The notes under the pieces: model-generated
What the model saw: the letters and a program-made list of their open reading frames with translations, nothing else
Databases searched by the model: none
What the model was told of the DNA's origin: nothing
Shown here: piece after piece, positions 1-7,559 of the stretch
How positions within the stretch are numbered: the first letter of the stretch is position 1
Layout: every line of letters starts with the position of its first letter
Program-made: the position numbers and the translations under genes
Origin: an uncultured Collinsella sp.
GTDB lineage: Bacteria; Actinomycetota; Coriobacteriia; Coriobacteriales; Coriobacteriaceae
Reading direction: 5' to 3'
Length of the DNA: 9,168 bases
NCBI GenBank assembly: GCA_959599615.1
Contig: CAUGKA010000064.1
Coordinates: forward strand, 1-9,168

Positions 1-534
1 GGTGCGGCCGTGCCCGCCCGGAAACAGGGTGTCGCCCACAAAGGCAATGTTCCCCTGCTCGGTGGCAGCAAACAAGACGATCCCGCCCAGCGTATGCCCT
101 GGCGTCTCGATCACCTGCAGGTAGATATCGCCCACCTCGATAACATCTCCCTCGGCGAGCAGGTGCGTCGGCTCCCCGGGGTCAGGCGTCTCAATGCCCC
201 ACATAGCTCGCTGTTCCTCGATGTTCGCATGCGGCACCGCCACATCCTTAGCACACAGCTCATACTGGCAGCCCTCGCCAACGGTGGTTCGCACGCCTGC
301 AACACCACCAACATGATCGGCATGGCCATGAGTGCATACGGCGCCAAACACGCGTACGCCGGGATGCTCGGCTCGAATATGCTCCACCAGGCGTTCGCCT
401 TCCCATGCGGGATCGATAATCACGCACTCATTGTCCGAAATAACAGCATAGCTATTGGTCTGAATGGGACCGTTTACGAGCGTCTCGATCTCGACCGATC
501 CCTTGGGAGTTAAATCCAAGGACACAGCGCTCAT
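1..534 (-). CDS. MBL-fold metallo-hydrolase, glyoxalase II-like (3' end outside window)
   Basis: A metallo-beta-lactamase-fold hydrolase; the 178 residues visible run off the window at position 1. The zinc-site motif THGHADH (68-74) supplies His69, His71, Asp73 and His74. A third ligand fits PGHT (His147), and the metal-bridging Asp is probably D168 in GDTLF, followed by GRT as in the family's GRTD. The last metal-binding His must lie outside the window. Family members are typically around 200-210 residues, so perhaps 30 are missing. The start at 534 is supported by AGGAGA five bases upstream. No signal peptide is seen, so it should be cytosolic. It is the third gene of the recJ-rel unit, behind a strong stem-loop that may set its level. 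The family hydrolyses thioesters such as S-lactoylglutathione, but many actinobacteria lack glutathione and the true substrate cannot be read from sequence. The fold is confident; the substrate is unknown. Confidence 0.9.
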   Translation of the reverse strand, partial: MSAVSLDLTPKGSVEIETLVNGPIQTNSYAVISDNECVIIDPAWEGERLVEHIRAEHPGVRVFGAVCTHGHADHVGGVAGVRTTVGEGCQYELCAKDVAVPHANIEEQRAMWGIETPDPGEPTHLLAEGDVIEVGDIYLQVIETPGHTLGGIVLFAATEQGNIAFVGDTLFPGGHGRT

Positions 535-554
535 GTCCCTCTCCTCTCTATAGA

Positions 555-582
555 ACTCGAGGCATCAAACGATGCCTCGAGT
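555..582 (-). other. Perfect 12-bp stem-loop between rel and the MBL-fold gene
   Basis: The arms ACTCGAGGCATC and GATGCCTCGAGT are exact reverse complements around a four-base loop. In the minus-strand transcript this lies 36 nt after the rel stop and 20 nt before the next start codon, directly upstream of its ribosome-binding site. No T-run follows, so it is not a classical intrinsic terminator. It could be a partial terminator, an RNA-processing or 3'-end-protecting element, or an insulator. A weaker inverted repeat (GCGAC/GTCGC, 601-616) sits just after the rel stop. Confidence 0.75.
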
Positions 583-618
583 GTAGCGAATATCGATAAT
601 GCGACACGTTCGTCGCGA

Positions 619-2979
619 CTAAACGCGGCGCTTAAGCTGGGCTCCACCCTCACCGGGCATCAGGCGGCGCGCGTCGTAGACCGAGTCAACGCTGCTGATG
701 GAGGCCAGCAGCGGATCCAGACCACTCGCGTCCGAGATCTCGACCATAAAGCGCAGGGTTGCAATACCCTCGCGGTTGGTCGACGTGGCGGCAGAAAGGA
801 TATTGCCGCCCGCATCGCCAATGGCAATGGTGACATCCTTGAGCAGGCCCATGCGGTCCAGGCACTCGACCACGATCTCGACCTGGAAGAGGGTGTCGGC
901 AGCGCCGTCCCACTCCACTTCGATCATGCGCTCGGGATGCTCCATAAGACCCTTGACGTTGGGACAGTTGGCGCGATGCACCGAAACGCCACGACCGCGC
1001 GTGATGAAGCCGACGATGTCGTCGCCCGTCACGGGGTTGCAGCAATGAGCCAGACGGACCAGTAGGCCGCTGTTGCTCTCGCCCTTGACGATAATGCCGT
1101 TACTGGCGCTCTTGCCGCGCTTTTGCGGCTTGCGGTTGGAGCCGCGAGCAGGCTGCTTGACGACCTCGGCGATAGCCTCGGCCTTGGTGAGCTGTTCCTC
1201 GGGCTTGGGGTCCAAGATTTGCTCGACCTTATTGCCCACAGCGCGCGGGGCAACCTTGCCGGCGCCGACGGCGGCAAACAGGTCCTCGAGCTGCTTGAAG
1301 TTAAACTGCTCCGCCACGGCGTTGAGCGCACGCGTCGAACGCGGCGTAGAAATGCCATAGCCACGCTTACGCAGGTCCTTAGCCAGCATATCGCGACCAG
1401 CAGCAGCGTCGTCGTCCTTGGTCGCAGCGGCAAAATAGCGGCGGATCTTTGACTTGGCGGAAGGTGTCTTAACGATCTTGAGCCAATCACGCGACGGCTT
1501 GGAACTCTTGTTAGTCAGAATCTCGACACGGTCACCCGTCTTAATCTCGTGCGTGAGCGGAGCCACCGCACCGTTGATTTTGGCGCCGACGCAATGGTTT
1601 CCCACCTCGGTGTGAACGGCGTAGGCAAAGTCGAGCGGCGTGGAGCCGGCACGAAGCGCCATGACCTCGCCCTTGGGCGTAAAGACAAAGATCTCCTGAT
1701 CGAAGAGGTCGACCTTCAGCGAATGCAGGTATTCCTTGGCATCGGTGATCTCGTCGGAAGCCGCCCAATCGAGCGAATGCTTGAGCCAGTTGATCTGGTC
1801 GTCCAAACGTTGAGCGTCATTGGTCTTGGAAGCAGACGATCCGCCCGACTTCTTATATAGCCAGTGGGCGGCAATGCCGTACTCAGCCTGCTCATGCATC
1901 TCGTAGGTACGAATCTGAATCTCGAGCGGACGAGCCGTGGGGCCGATAACCGTCGTGTGGAGCGACTGGTAGTTATTGACCTTGGGCATGGCGATATAGT
2001 CTTTAAAGCGACCAGGCATGGGGTGCCACAGCGTATGCACCGCGCCAAGCGTGGAGTAGCAATCGCGCACTGAATGCGTGATGACGCGCAGTGCCACCAG
2101 GTCGTAGATTTCGGAGAATTCCTTGCCCTTGCGCTTCATCTTTTGGTAGATGGACCAATAGTGCTTGGAACGGCCGTTGATCTGGAAGTCCTCTAGACCA
2201 ATGCGGTTGAGCTCATCGGTAAGCGTCTTGATGGTCTCGGCCAGATAGCGTTCACGGACCTCGCGCGACTCCGCCACCATGCGCGCGATGCGTTGGTAGG
2301 CGTCGGGCTCAAGGTAGAAGAAGGACAGGTCCTCGAGCTCCCATTTAATGGAGCTCATGCCCAGACGGTCGGCCAGGGGCGCATACACGTCCATGGTCTC
2401 GCGAGCCTTAAACAGGCGACGGTCCTCACGCAGGGCTGCAAGGGTGCGCATGTTGTGCAGACGGTCGGCAAGCTTAACGATGATGACGCGGATGTCCTTG
2501 GACATGGCGAGGAACATCTTTCGCAGCGTGAGCGCCTGTTTCTCGTCCATACTGTCGACTTCGATGTTGGTGAGCTTGGTCACGCCATCGACGAGCTCGG
2601 CCACCGTATCGCCAAACAGGCCGGAAACATCGGCAAGCGAGGTCTCGGTATCCTCGACGGTATCGTGCAGCAGCGCGGCGCACACCACATCGCAGTCCAT
2701 CTTGAGATCGGCCAAAATGATGGCCACCTCGACGGGATGGTTGATGTACATCTCACCCGAGCGGCGCTTTTGGTTGCAGTGCTTCTCGGCAGCAAAGCAA
2801 TAGGCCTGCTCCACCTTAGAAAAGTCGTCCTCATTCATATATTTGAGGCACAGGCGCTCCAGTTTGTCGTAGCTGTCCGCCATAATCTCGGGCGGCAGCT
2901 CATCGGCATGCTTATAGTGCTCCATCTCCGAGAACGGCTGGAGGGCGGAATCATGGGCGGTACGGGCTGCGGCATCCAT
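619..2979 (-). CDS. rel: Bifunctional (p)ppGpp synthetase/hydrolase, Rel/SpoT family
   Basis: Makes and degrades the alarmone (p)ppGpp from ATP and GDP/GTP, in the cytosol and on stalled ribosomes. At 786 residues it is full length. Domains in order: HD hydrolase (about 60-200) with HP at 81-82, HDTVED (105-110) and KLADRLHNM (169-177); synthetase (about 240-370) with RFKD (324-327), YQSLHT (337-342) and EIQIRT (353-358); TGS (about 428-492); a basic helical stretch (about 505-545); a zinc-finger/RIS segment with HCC (644-646) and Cys672; and a C-terminal ACT domain (about 698-775). The intact HD motif and the RxKD form of the synthetase loop, rather than the ExDD of RelA-type synthetases, indicate that both activities are retained. 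AAGGGGA lies five bases before the ATG, supporting this start. The gene begins 15 nt after the recJ stop, so co-transcription and probably coupled translation are expected. No frameshift or missing catalytic residue is seen. Confidence 0.97.
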   Translation of the reverse strand: MDAAARTAHDSALQPFSEMEHYKHADELPPEIMADSYDKLERLCLKYMNEDDFSKVEQAYCFAAEKHCNQKRRSGEMYINHPVEVAIILADLKMDCDVVCAALLHDTVEDTETSLADVSGLFGDTVAELVDGVTKLTNIEVDSMDEKQALTLRKMFLAMSKDIRVIIVKLADRLHNMRTLAALREDRRLFKARETMDVYAPLADRLGMSSIKWELEDLSFFYLEPDAYQRIARMVAESREVRERYLAETIKTLTDELNRIGLEDFQINGRSKHYWSIYQKMKRKGKEFSEIYDLVALRVITHSVRDCYSTLGAVHTLWHPMPGRFKDYIAMPKVNNYQSLHTTVIGPTARPLEIQIRTYEMHEQAEYGIAAHWLYKKSGGSSASKTNDAQRLDDQINWLKHSLDWAASDEITDAKEYLHSLKVDLFDQEIFVFTPKGEVMALRAGSTPLDFAYAVHTEVGNHCVGAKINGAVAPLTHEIKTGDRVEILTNKSSKPSRDWLKIVKTPSAKSKIRRYFAAATKDDDAAAGRDMLAKDLRKRGYGISTPRSTRALNAVAEQFNFKQLEDLFAAVGAGKVAPRAVGNKVEQILDPKPEEQLTKAEAIAEVVKQPARGSNRKPQKRGKSASNGIIVKGESNSGLLVRLAHCCNPVTGDDIVGFITRGRGVSVHRANCPNVKGLMEHPERMIEVEWDGAADTLFQVEIVVECLDRMGLLKDVTIAIGDAGGNILSAATSTNREGIATLRFMVEISDASGLDPLLASISSVDSVYDARRLMPGEGGAQLKRRV

Positions 2980-2994
2980 CGAGGTCCCCTTCCC

Positions 2995-5900
2995 CTAGGC
3001 CCGCGGTACGATCGGGCGGTTAACTTTGGCTAGCATATCAGAAGCGCACGAATCGAGCGCCCAACTCCGGAAAGCCGAGAACTCCATGCGCGAACGCAAG
3101 CCCTCCAAATAGCGAATTGACCTGCTCAATTGCACACGGCCGGGGTTTTCGGCCATCGCGATGCGACGGGTGTCGTCAAACCCCGAAACGCGACAGAAGC
3201 CAAGCTCTTCGAAGATTCCCAGGCCACTTTCCACCGAGCGCTCGTCGACCGGCGTGCGGGCATCGATGGCAAGGCACATCTGCGCGATGTCGATATCGCT
3301 CGCGCTAAAGGAATCGTCCCCGGTCTTGCCGCGGTTGGAGCGCCACATGGTTTGCAGCGCGCGATAGAGCGTGACGAGCTCGTCGCGCTCGGGCGCATAG
3401 CAGTCGAGTAGGCGCTCATTAATGCGGGCGTCGCGCGACGAATAGAGCAGGTGAATCACGGCGGGCTGTCCATCGCGACCGGCGCGGCCACTCATCTGGT
3501 TGAACTCAATGGCGCCAAACGGCATGTGGTACAGCACGACATGGCGGATATCGGGCAGATTGACACCCTCGCCAAAGGCGGAGGTCGAAACGATGCAGCT
3601 GAGGCTTCCGTCTCGGAATGCTTCCTCCACGCGGCGGCGATCGGAGCGCGCAAGCCCCGCGTTATAGAACGCGATATGGGTTGCGCAATCGGGCACACGC
3701 TTGCGCAACGTCTTGGCGAGCGCCACGGACTGGTCGCGCGAATTGACGTAAATGACGGTCTTCTCCCCCGTCGCCACGATCGACACCAAACGGTTCTCGC
3801 GGCTCGCAAGGTCGCGGTCGTCCTCGAGCTGCAGGTTCTCGCGCACCGTCTCGTCGACCACCGTGCGAGTAATCGGCAGCATGCGGGCAAGCTCGGCCAC
3901 GACCGGAGCCGTCGCGGTGGCCGTCGCAGCCATAACAACCGGGTCGCCCAGGGCTTTGAGGATATCGGGCATGTCGAGATAGGCGCTGCGGTCGCCGCCC
4001 TTGGCAAGGCCGGCGTGGTGCGCCTCATCGATAACGACAAAGCCGATGCGGCCCGAACGCGCGAAGCGGTCACGGTGGATAGATAGGAACTCGGGCGTCG
4101 TGAGCACGATACCGGTGCGGCCCGAAGCTAGGCCGGCGAACACGTCATCGCGTGCGGCCTCCACGGTCTCGCCGGTCAGCACGCCAACGCCAATGCCGAG
4201 CGCAGCCATCGTCGATGAAAGATGATAGGCCTGGTCGGCAACGAGTGCGCGCAGCGGATAGACAAAGATGCTCGCACGCCCTCGAAGGACCGCCTCGCGC
4301 GCGGCATGCGCATGGAAGATGAGCGACTTACCACGTCCCGTCCCCATAACGGCCAAAACGCTCTGGTGGTCGGCGAGCACGTCGAGTGCCTCGACCTGCG
4401 CGCGATGTGGCTGGTTCGAGCCGATAAAGCTATGGATAAGCGAGCGCGTGAGCTCGGTATAAGAAAGCTGGGCGAGCGTCTCGCGTTTACGCGACTCCAG
4501 GCGCAGGCCAGAATCCGCCGGTTGCACGCCGCGGCGAAGCTCGCATGCCGGATCGTCGATATTGGACGCCGCGGTATCGCGCACCAAGACATCTTTGATC
4601 ATGAGCTTGGGCTTCACGCGTCCCTGCCAATGCTCGGCCACGGCCTCGAACACCAAGTCGACGGCGCTGTCGCAATTGATGAGCTTATCGATCTGCGGCA
4701 CGCGGAACATGATGGCCGGCACACTCGCGGCGCCATCGGTCGCCACAAAGCGCATGTGCTCGCCGGTTTTGCCCACCACGGCGCGATCGCACATCGTCAC
4801 GCCCTCGGCAGCCAGCAGCGGCACCTTATTGCCCTGGCCAAACGGCTCAAGACGGGAAATCTGCTCGATAGTCTCGATATTTAGCTCGGAGAGGTCAACG
4901 GTGGCGGCAACCTCGTCAGTGTCCTCAAAGTCATCGGCGGGAAGCTCCGATAGCACGGCCGAAAGGCGCCGGCGGAACTCATCGAGCTTGGATGCCTCGA
5001 TGGTCACACCCACCGCACCGGCATGCCCGCCGCGGCGAATCAGCAGGTCGGAGCAACGCTCGACGGCGTCGAACAGGTTGACCTTGCCCACCGAGCGGCC
5101 CGATCCGCGTGCAACGCCGTCCTCGATCGAGAAGAGCAGCGCCGGCACGTGATAGCGATTGGTCAGGCGGCTCGCCACGATGCCCTTGACGCCCTCGTGC
5201 CAGCCTTCGCCGCCCACGACGATTGCGCGCCCACCGTCATAGGTCTCCTCGACCTTTGCCATGGCGTCGCGTGTGAGCTCCGCCTCGATCTCGCGGCGCT
5301 GACGGTTGATCTCCTCGAGCTCGGCCGCCAGCGCGCTTGCCTCGATAGGATCGCGGGCAAGCAACAGGTCGAGCGCCAGCTTGGGATCGGCCATGCGGCC
5401 GGCGGCGTTCAAGCGGGGAATGAGCGAAAACGACAGGCCGTCGGCCGTAATGGTAGAAAGGTCGGCCTTGGCAAGTGCGGCAAGCGCGATATAGCCGGGA
5501 CGGGCCGTCACGCGCATCTGTTGGATGCCCTCGGCGACCAGTGCGCGATTCTCGGGCGTGAGCGGCATCATGTCGGACACGGTGCCCAGCGCCGCGACCT
5601 CGATCAGCGAACGCCAATACGACGGCTTGCCCAAACGCTCGCCCAGGACCTGCACCAGCTTGAGCGCCACACCGGCACCGGCAAGCTCGCGCGAGGGACC
5701 CTCGTCCTCGAGCTTGGGGTCGGTCAGGGGCACGCCCTGCGGCACCTGGTCGGACGGCTCGTGATGGTCCGTGACCACCAAATCGATCCCCAGGCTCTCC
5801 AGATAGGAGACCTCCTCCTTGGCGGCAATGCCGTTATCGACGGTCACGATCAGGTTGGGTTGGGCGAGCTCGTTGACGCGGTCGAGCGCCGCACGCGACA

Positions 5901-6282
5901 GGCCGTAGCCCTCGTCAAAGCGATGCGGAATAAACGGCGTGACGTTGGCGCCAAACGTGCGCAGCGCTTCAGTCAACAGGCAGGTCGATGTAATGCCGTC
6001 GACGTCAAAATCGCCAAAGACCGCAATGTGCTCGTGGTTGCGAATAGCACGCTCGACGCGGTCGGCAACGACCGACATGCCCGGGATAATGAGTGGGTCA
6101 GCCCAGTCGCGATCGAGCGAAGGCGTCAAAAACAGCTGGCCTTCTTCGATGGATGTAATGCCGTGCGCAACCATAATGCGCGCCACCAGCCCGGGTATTC
6201 CCAGGCCAGCCGAAAGCTCCCTTTCGAGTTCGGGGTTTTGCTGAGCGACCGCCCAGCGATGCGTCGTCTTAAGCGATGACAT
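2995..6282 (-). CDS. recJ: RecJ single-strand exonuclease fused to RecQ-like SF2 helicase
   Basis: One uninterrupted frame of 1095 residues. Residues 1-570 form a complete RecJ, a 5'-3' ssDNA exonuclease of the RecF repair pathway: DHH motifs GDFDVDG (90-96), TVDNG (147-151) and DHH (172-174), PRLNAAGR (289-296), then DHHA1 with GWHEGV (360-365), GSGRS (393-397) and GGH (418-420), then an OB-like region (about 460-565). Residues 605-950 form an SF2 helicase of RecQ type: Walker A GTGRGKS (647-653), DEAH (752-755), ATAT (786-789) and NQMSGRAGRDG (928-938). The last 140 residues show no clear RQC cysteine cluster or HRDC domain. The ATG at 6282 is chosen because GGGGGTG precedes it by 7 nt. A GTG at 6327 would add 15 residues but has no well-placed ribosome-binding site. 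It is the first gene of the rel unit. RecJ identity is certain; a RecQ-like rather than other SF2 helicase is likely. Confidence 0.95.
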   Translation of the reverse strand: MSSLKTTHRWAVAQQNPELERELSAGLGIPGLVARIMVAHGITSIEEGQLFLTPSLDRDWADPLIIPGMSVVADRVERAIRNHEHIAVFGDFDVDGITSTCLLTEALRTFGANVTPFIPHRFDEGYGLSRAALDRVNELAQPNLIVTVDNGIAAKEEVSYLESLGIDLVVTDHHEPSDQVPQGVPLTDPKLEDEGPSRELAGAGVALKLVQVLGERLGKPSYWRSLIEVAALGTVSDMMPLTPENRALVAEGIQQMRVTARPGYIALAALAKADLSTITADGLSFSLIPRLNAAGRMADPKLALDLLLARDPIEASALAAELEEINRQRREIEAELTRDAMAKVEETYDGGRAIVVGGEGWHEGVKGIVASRLTNRYHVPALLFSIEDGVARGSGRSVGKVNLFDAVERCSDLLIRRGGHAGAVGVTIEASKLDEFRRRLSAVLSELPADDFEDTDEVAATVDLSELNIETIEQISRLEPFGQGNKVPLLAAEGVTMCDRAVVGKTGEHMRFVATDGAASVPAIMFRVPQIDKLINCDSAVDLVFEAVAEHWQGRVKPKLMIKDVLVRDTAASNIDDPACELRRGVQPADSGLRLESRKRETLAQLSYTELTRSLIHSFIGSNQPHRAQVEALDVLADHQSVLAVMGTGRGKSLIFHAHAAREAVLRGRASIFVYPLRALVADQAYHLSSTMAALGIGVGVLTGETVEAARDDVFAGLASGRTGIVLTTPEFLSIHRDRFARSGRIGFVVIDEAHHAGLAKGGDRSAYLDMPDILKALGDPVVMAATATATAPVVAELARMLPITRTVVDETVRENLQLEDDRDLASRENRLVSIVATGEKTVIYVNSRDQSVALAKTLRKRVPDCATHIAFYNAGLARSDRRRVEEAFRDGSLSCIVSTSAFGEGVNLPDIRHVVLYHMPFGAIEFNQMSGRAGRDGQPAVIHLLYSSRDARINERLLDCYAPERDELVTLYRALQTMWRSNRGKTGDDSFSASDIDIAQMCLAIDARTPVDERSVESGLGIFEELGFCRVSGFDDTRRIAMAENPGRVQLSRSIRYLEGLRSRMEFSAFRSWALDSCASDMLAKVNRPIVPRA

Positions 6283-6334
6283 AGGCGCCCACCCCCGATA
6301 GGGGCAGGTCGCCGCGATACCTCTCACGGTTCAT
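6269..6334 (-). CDS. Possible 21-residue leader peptide overlapping the recJ start
   Basis: A short frame reads MNRERYRGDLPLSGVGAYVIA and ends in TAA 14 nt inside recJ, in a different frame. AGAGGA lies 9 nt before its ATG, a good ribosome-binding site. It lies downstream of the candidate promoter. The recJ ribosome-binding G-run (6292-6296) can pair with CCCC at 6301-6304 across a four-base loop, so ribosomes on this frame could open that structure and re-initiate at recJ. The peptide resembles nothing I recognise. Coding status is speculative and it may be chance. Confidence 0.25.
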   Translation of the reverse strand: MNRERYRGDLPLSGVGAYVIA

Positions 6335-6354
6335 AGCGATGAGTCCTCTGTGTA

Positions 6355-6372
6355 TGCCCGCTTCGGCAGGCA
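6355..6372 (-). promoter_or_regulatory. Stem-loop in the recJ leader RNA
   Basis: In the minus-strand RNA, UGCCUGC pairs with GCGGGCA around a CGAA loop, giving seven pairs including one U-G wobble. On the plus strand the same position would be a C-A mismatch, so the structure favours a minus-strand transcript. It lies between the predicted transcription start and the first ribosome-binding site. No T-run follows, so it is more likely a 5' stability or regulatory element than a terminator. Confidence 0.4.
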
Positions 6373-6390
6373 GATCTGTTGAACGGATTT

Positions 6391-6396
6391 ATTATA
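6391..6396 (-). promoter_or_regulatory. Candidate -10 box of the recJ-rel promoter
   Basis: The minus strand reads TATAAT here, a perfect -10 hexamer in a GC-rich gap upstream of recJ. Transcription would start near 6384, giving a leader of about 100 nt before the recJ ATG. The -35 is weak: TTGGCG (6411-6416) is only 14 bp away, and the hexamer at the ideal 17-bp distance is CGATTG. It may need an activator or tolerate a poor -35. Confidence 0.5.
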
Positions 6397-6558
6397 CCGT
6401 GCAGCGCGGACGCCAATCGCCGCAGCACGCCGCGGTTTCGGTAAACGATGCCGGTAATAGCCTCGAAATAATCGAGCGTTTCTGACGCACGGACGCACGC
6501 GAGCGTCTAGCATATCCATTCAAAACGGATTCACGAGCAAAGGGAGTCACAAGAGCAT
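6397..6558. other. Divergent intergenic region between recJ and the SBF carrier gene
   Basis: I see no convincing gene here. A 62-codon minus-strand frame (6331-6519) covers much of it but contains the TATAAT box and has no recognisable product. Small elements are an inverted repeat CTCGA/TCGAG (6462-6476) with a five-base loop, a tandem repeat of GACGCACG (6484-6499), and an inverted repeat GACGC/GCGTC (6492-6507). I could not find a plus-strand -10/-35 pair of good quality for the carrier gene. TAGCAT at 6508-6513 is a weak -10 candidate without a matching -35. Confidence 0.4.
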
Positions 6559-7557
6559 ATGAAGCAATGGGTTGGACTGGGCAAGTTTCTCGCGGGGCAC
6601 ATGCAGGTCATCGTTCCGATTTGCGTGACGCTCGGCGTGCTCTTTCCCCAGCAGATCGGCGTGCTCAAGCCCATCGTTCCCGCCCTGTTTGCCTTTATGA
6701 CGTTTCAGGGTGCGCTCAGCAACACCTTTCACCAGGTGGCCGAGGTGTTCCGCCGTCCGCTGCACCTGGTCTTGGCGTTGTTCGTCTCGGCGGTGCTTAT
6801 CCCTATCGCAGCTTATGCCATGGGATCGTTATTCTTTGGCTCCAACCCCAACCTTGTCTGCGGCATCGTGCTCGAGTACAGCGTACCCGTGGCAGTCACT
6901 GCTTTTATGTGGATCAGCATGTTCGGCGGCAACGGCCCGCTCGCGCTCACCATCATCCTGACGTCCTCGGTCATCTCGCCCGTCACGATTCCGCTCACGC
7001 TTAAGCTCCTGCTGGGTGCCACCGTTGCAATCGATGTTACGGGCATGATGCAGAACATGGCCTTTATGATCGCCATCCCCGCCGTGCTCGGCATCGTGAT
7101 CAACGAGTTCACGCGCGGATGGGGACACGAGAAACTCTCCCCCGCGCTTTCGCCCGCCTGCAAGTTTATGATGATGGGTGTCATCGCCTCCAACTCCACC
7201 GCCATGAGCGAGTACGTGCTACACATGAATGCGGTGCGCCTGGAAGTCGCCCTCTTTATTTTGACCTTCGCCATCAGCGGCTTTGTCGTCGGCATTCTGG
7301 TCGCCCGCGCGTTGCACCTGCCGTATAGCGAGACGACCACCATGTGCTTTACCTGCGGCATGCGCAATATCTCTTCGGGCGCCGTCATCGCCACGCAGTA
7401 TTTTCCCGGCGAGGTCGTGTTTCCCGTCATGTGCGGAACGCTGTTTCAGCAGGTGCTCGCCTCGGTTATCGGACATCTCTTTGAGCGACTGACCGGCGAG
7501 GAGCGCGCCGCCCAGCGCAAGCGCGTCGAGGCCGGCCGCGACGCCATGGCGCGCTAA
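6559..7557 (+). CDS. Bile acid:sodium symporter (SBF) family carrier
   Basis: A 332-residue polytopic inner-membrane protein with about nine or ten hydrophobic segments, roughly at 14-30, 36-52, 67-90, 98-118, 126-150, 164-183, 200-222, 228-250, 262-280 and 285-306, ending in a charged tail. Length and layout fit the SBF/BASS fold. Two crossover-like motifs are visible: EYSVPVAVTAFMW (106-118) and CGMRNISSG (266-274), the latter matching the family's GMQNS. From memory, the usual sodium ligands (Glu before GMQN, the Gln of GMQN, and Ser-Asn of the first crossover) are replaced by Thr265, Arg269 and Ala115-Phe116. A different coupling ion or substrate is therefore possible, and bile acid should not be assumed. 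The start is the ATG at 6559, preceded by AGGGAG at 12 nt (long) and AAGAG at 3 nt. It stands alone, divergent from recJ and convergent with the next gene. Confidence 0.85.
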   Translation: MKQWVGLGKFLAGHMQVIVPICVTLGVLFPQQIGVLKPIVPALFAFMTFQGALSNTFHQVAEVFRRPLHLVLALFVSAVLIPIAAYAMGSLFFGSNPNLVCGIVLEYSVPVAVTAFMWISMFGGNGPLALTIILTSSVISPVTIPLTLKLLLGATVAIDVTGMMQNMAFMIAIPAVLGIVINEFTRGWGHEKLSPALSPACKFMMMGVIASNSTAMSEYVLHMNAVRLEVALFILTFAISGFVVGILVARALHLPYSETTTMCFTCGMRNISSGAVIATQYFPGEVVFPVMCGTLFQQVLASVIGHLFERLTGEERAAQRKRVEAGRDAMAR

Positions 7558-7559
7558 AC

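Noticed and set aside
10..513. A 167-codon plus-strand frame opposite the MBL gene
   Set aside because: Antisense shadow of a gene with clear zinc-binding motifs on the minus strand.
2293..3033. A 246-codon plus-strand frame opposite rel
   Set aside because: Same codon-aligned antisense phase as above; it lies entirely over rel and the end of recJ, whose own motifs are unambiguous.
5023..6279. A 418-codon plus-strand frame opposite recJ
   Set aside because: Its codons are exact reverse complements of the recJ codons. In that phase stops arise only from TTA, CTA and TCA codons, which are rare in this GC-rich genome, so long antisense frames are expected. No family motif is seen.
6283..6327. 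GTG start at 6327 for recJ, adding 15 residues
   Set aside because: No well-spaced ribosome-binding site precedes it, whereas the ATG at 6282 has GGGGGTG at 7 nt.
6378..6395. Plus-strand TATTAT (6390-6395) as a promoter for the SBF carrier gene
   Set aside because: It matches five of six -10 bases, but no -35 lies at a suitable distance and the leader would exceed 160 nt.
6331..6519. A 62-codon minus-strand frame upstream of recJ whose stop overlaps the next ATG (ATGA)
   Set aside because: It contains the TATAAT box, has an arginine-rich composition typical of random GC-rich frames, and has no recognised product. The ATGA overlap is probably chance.
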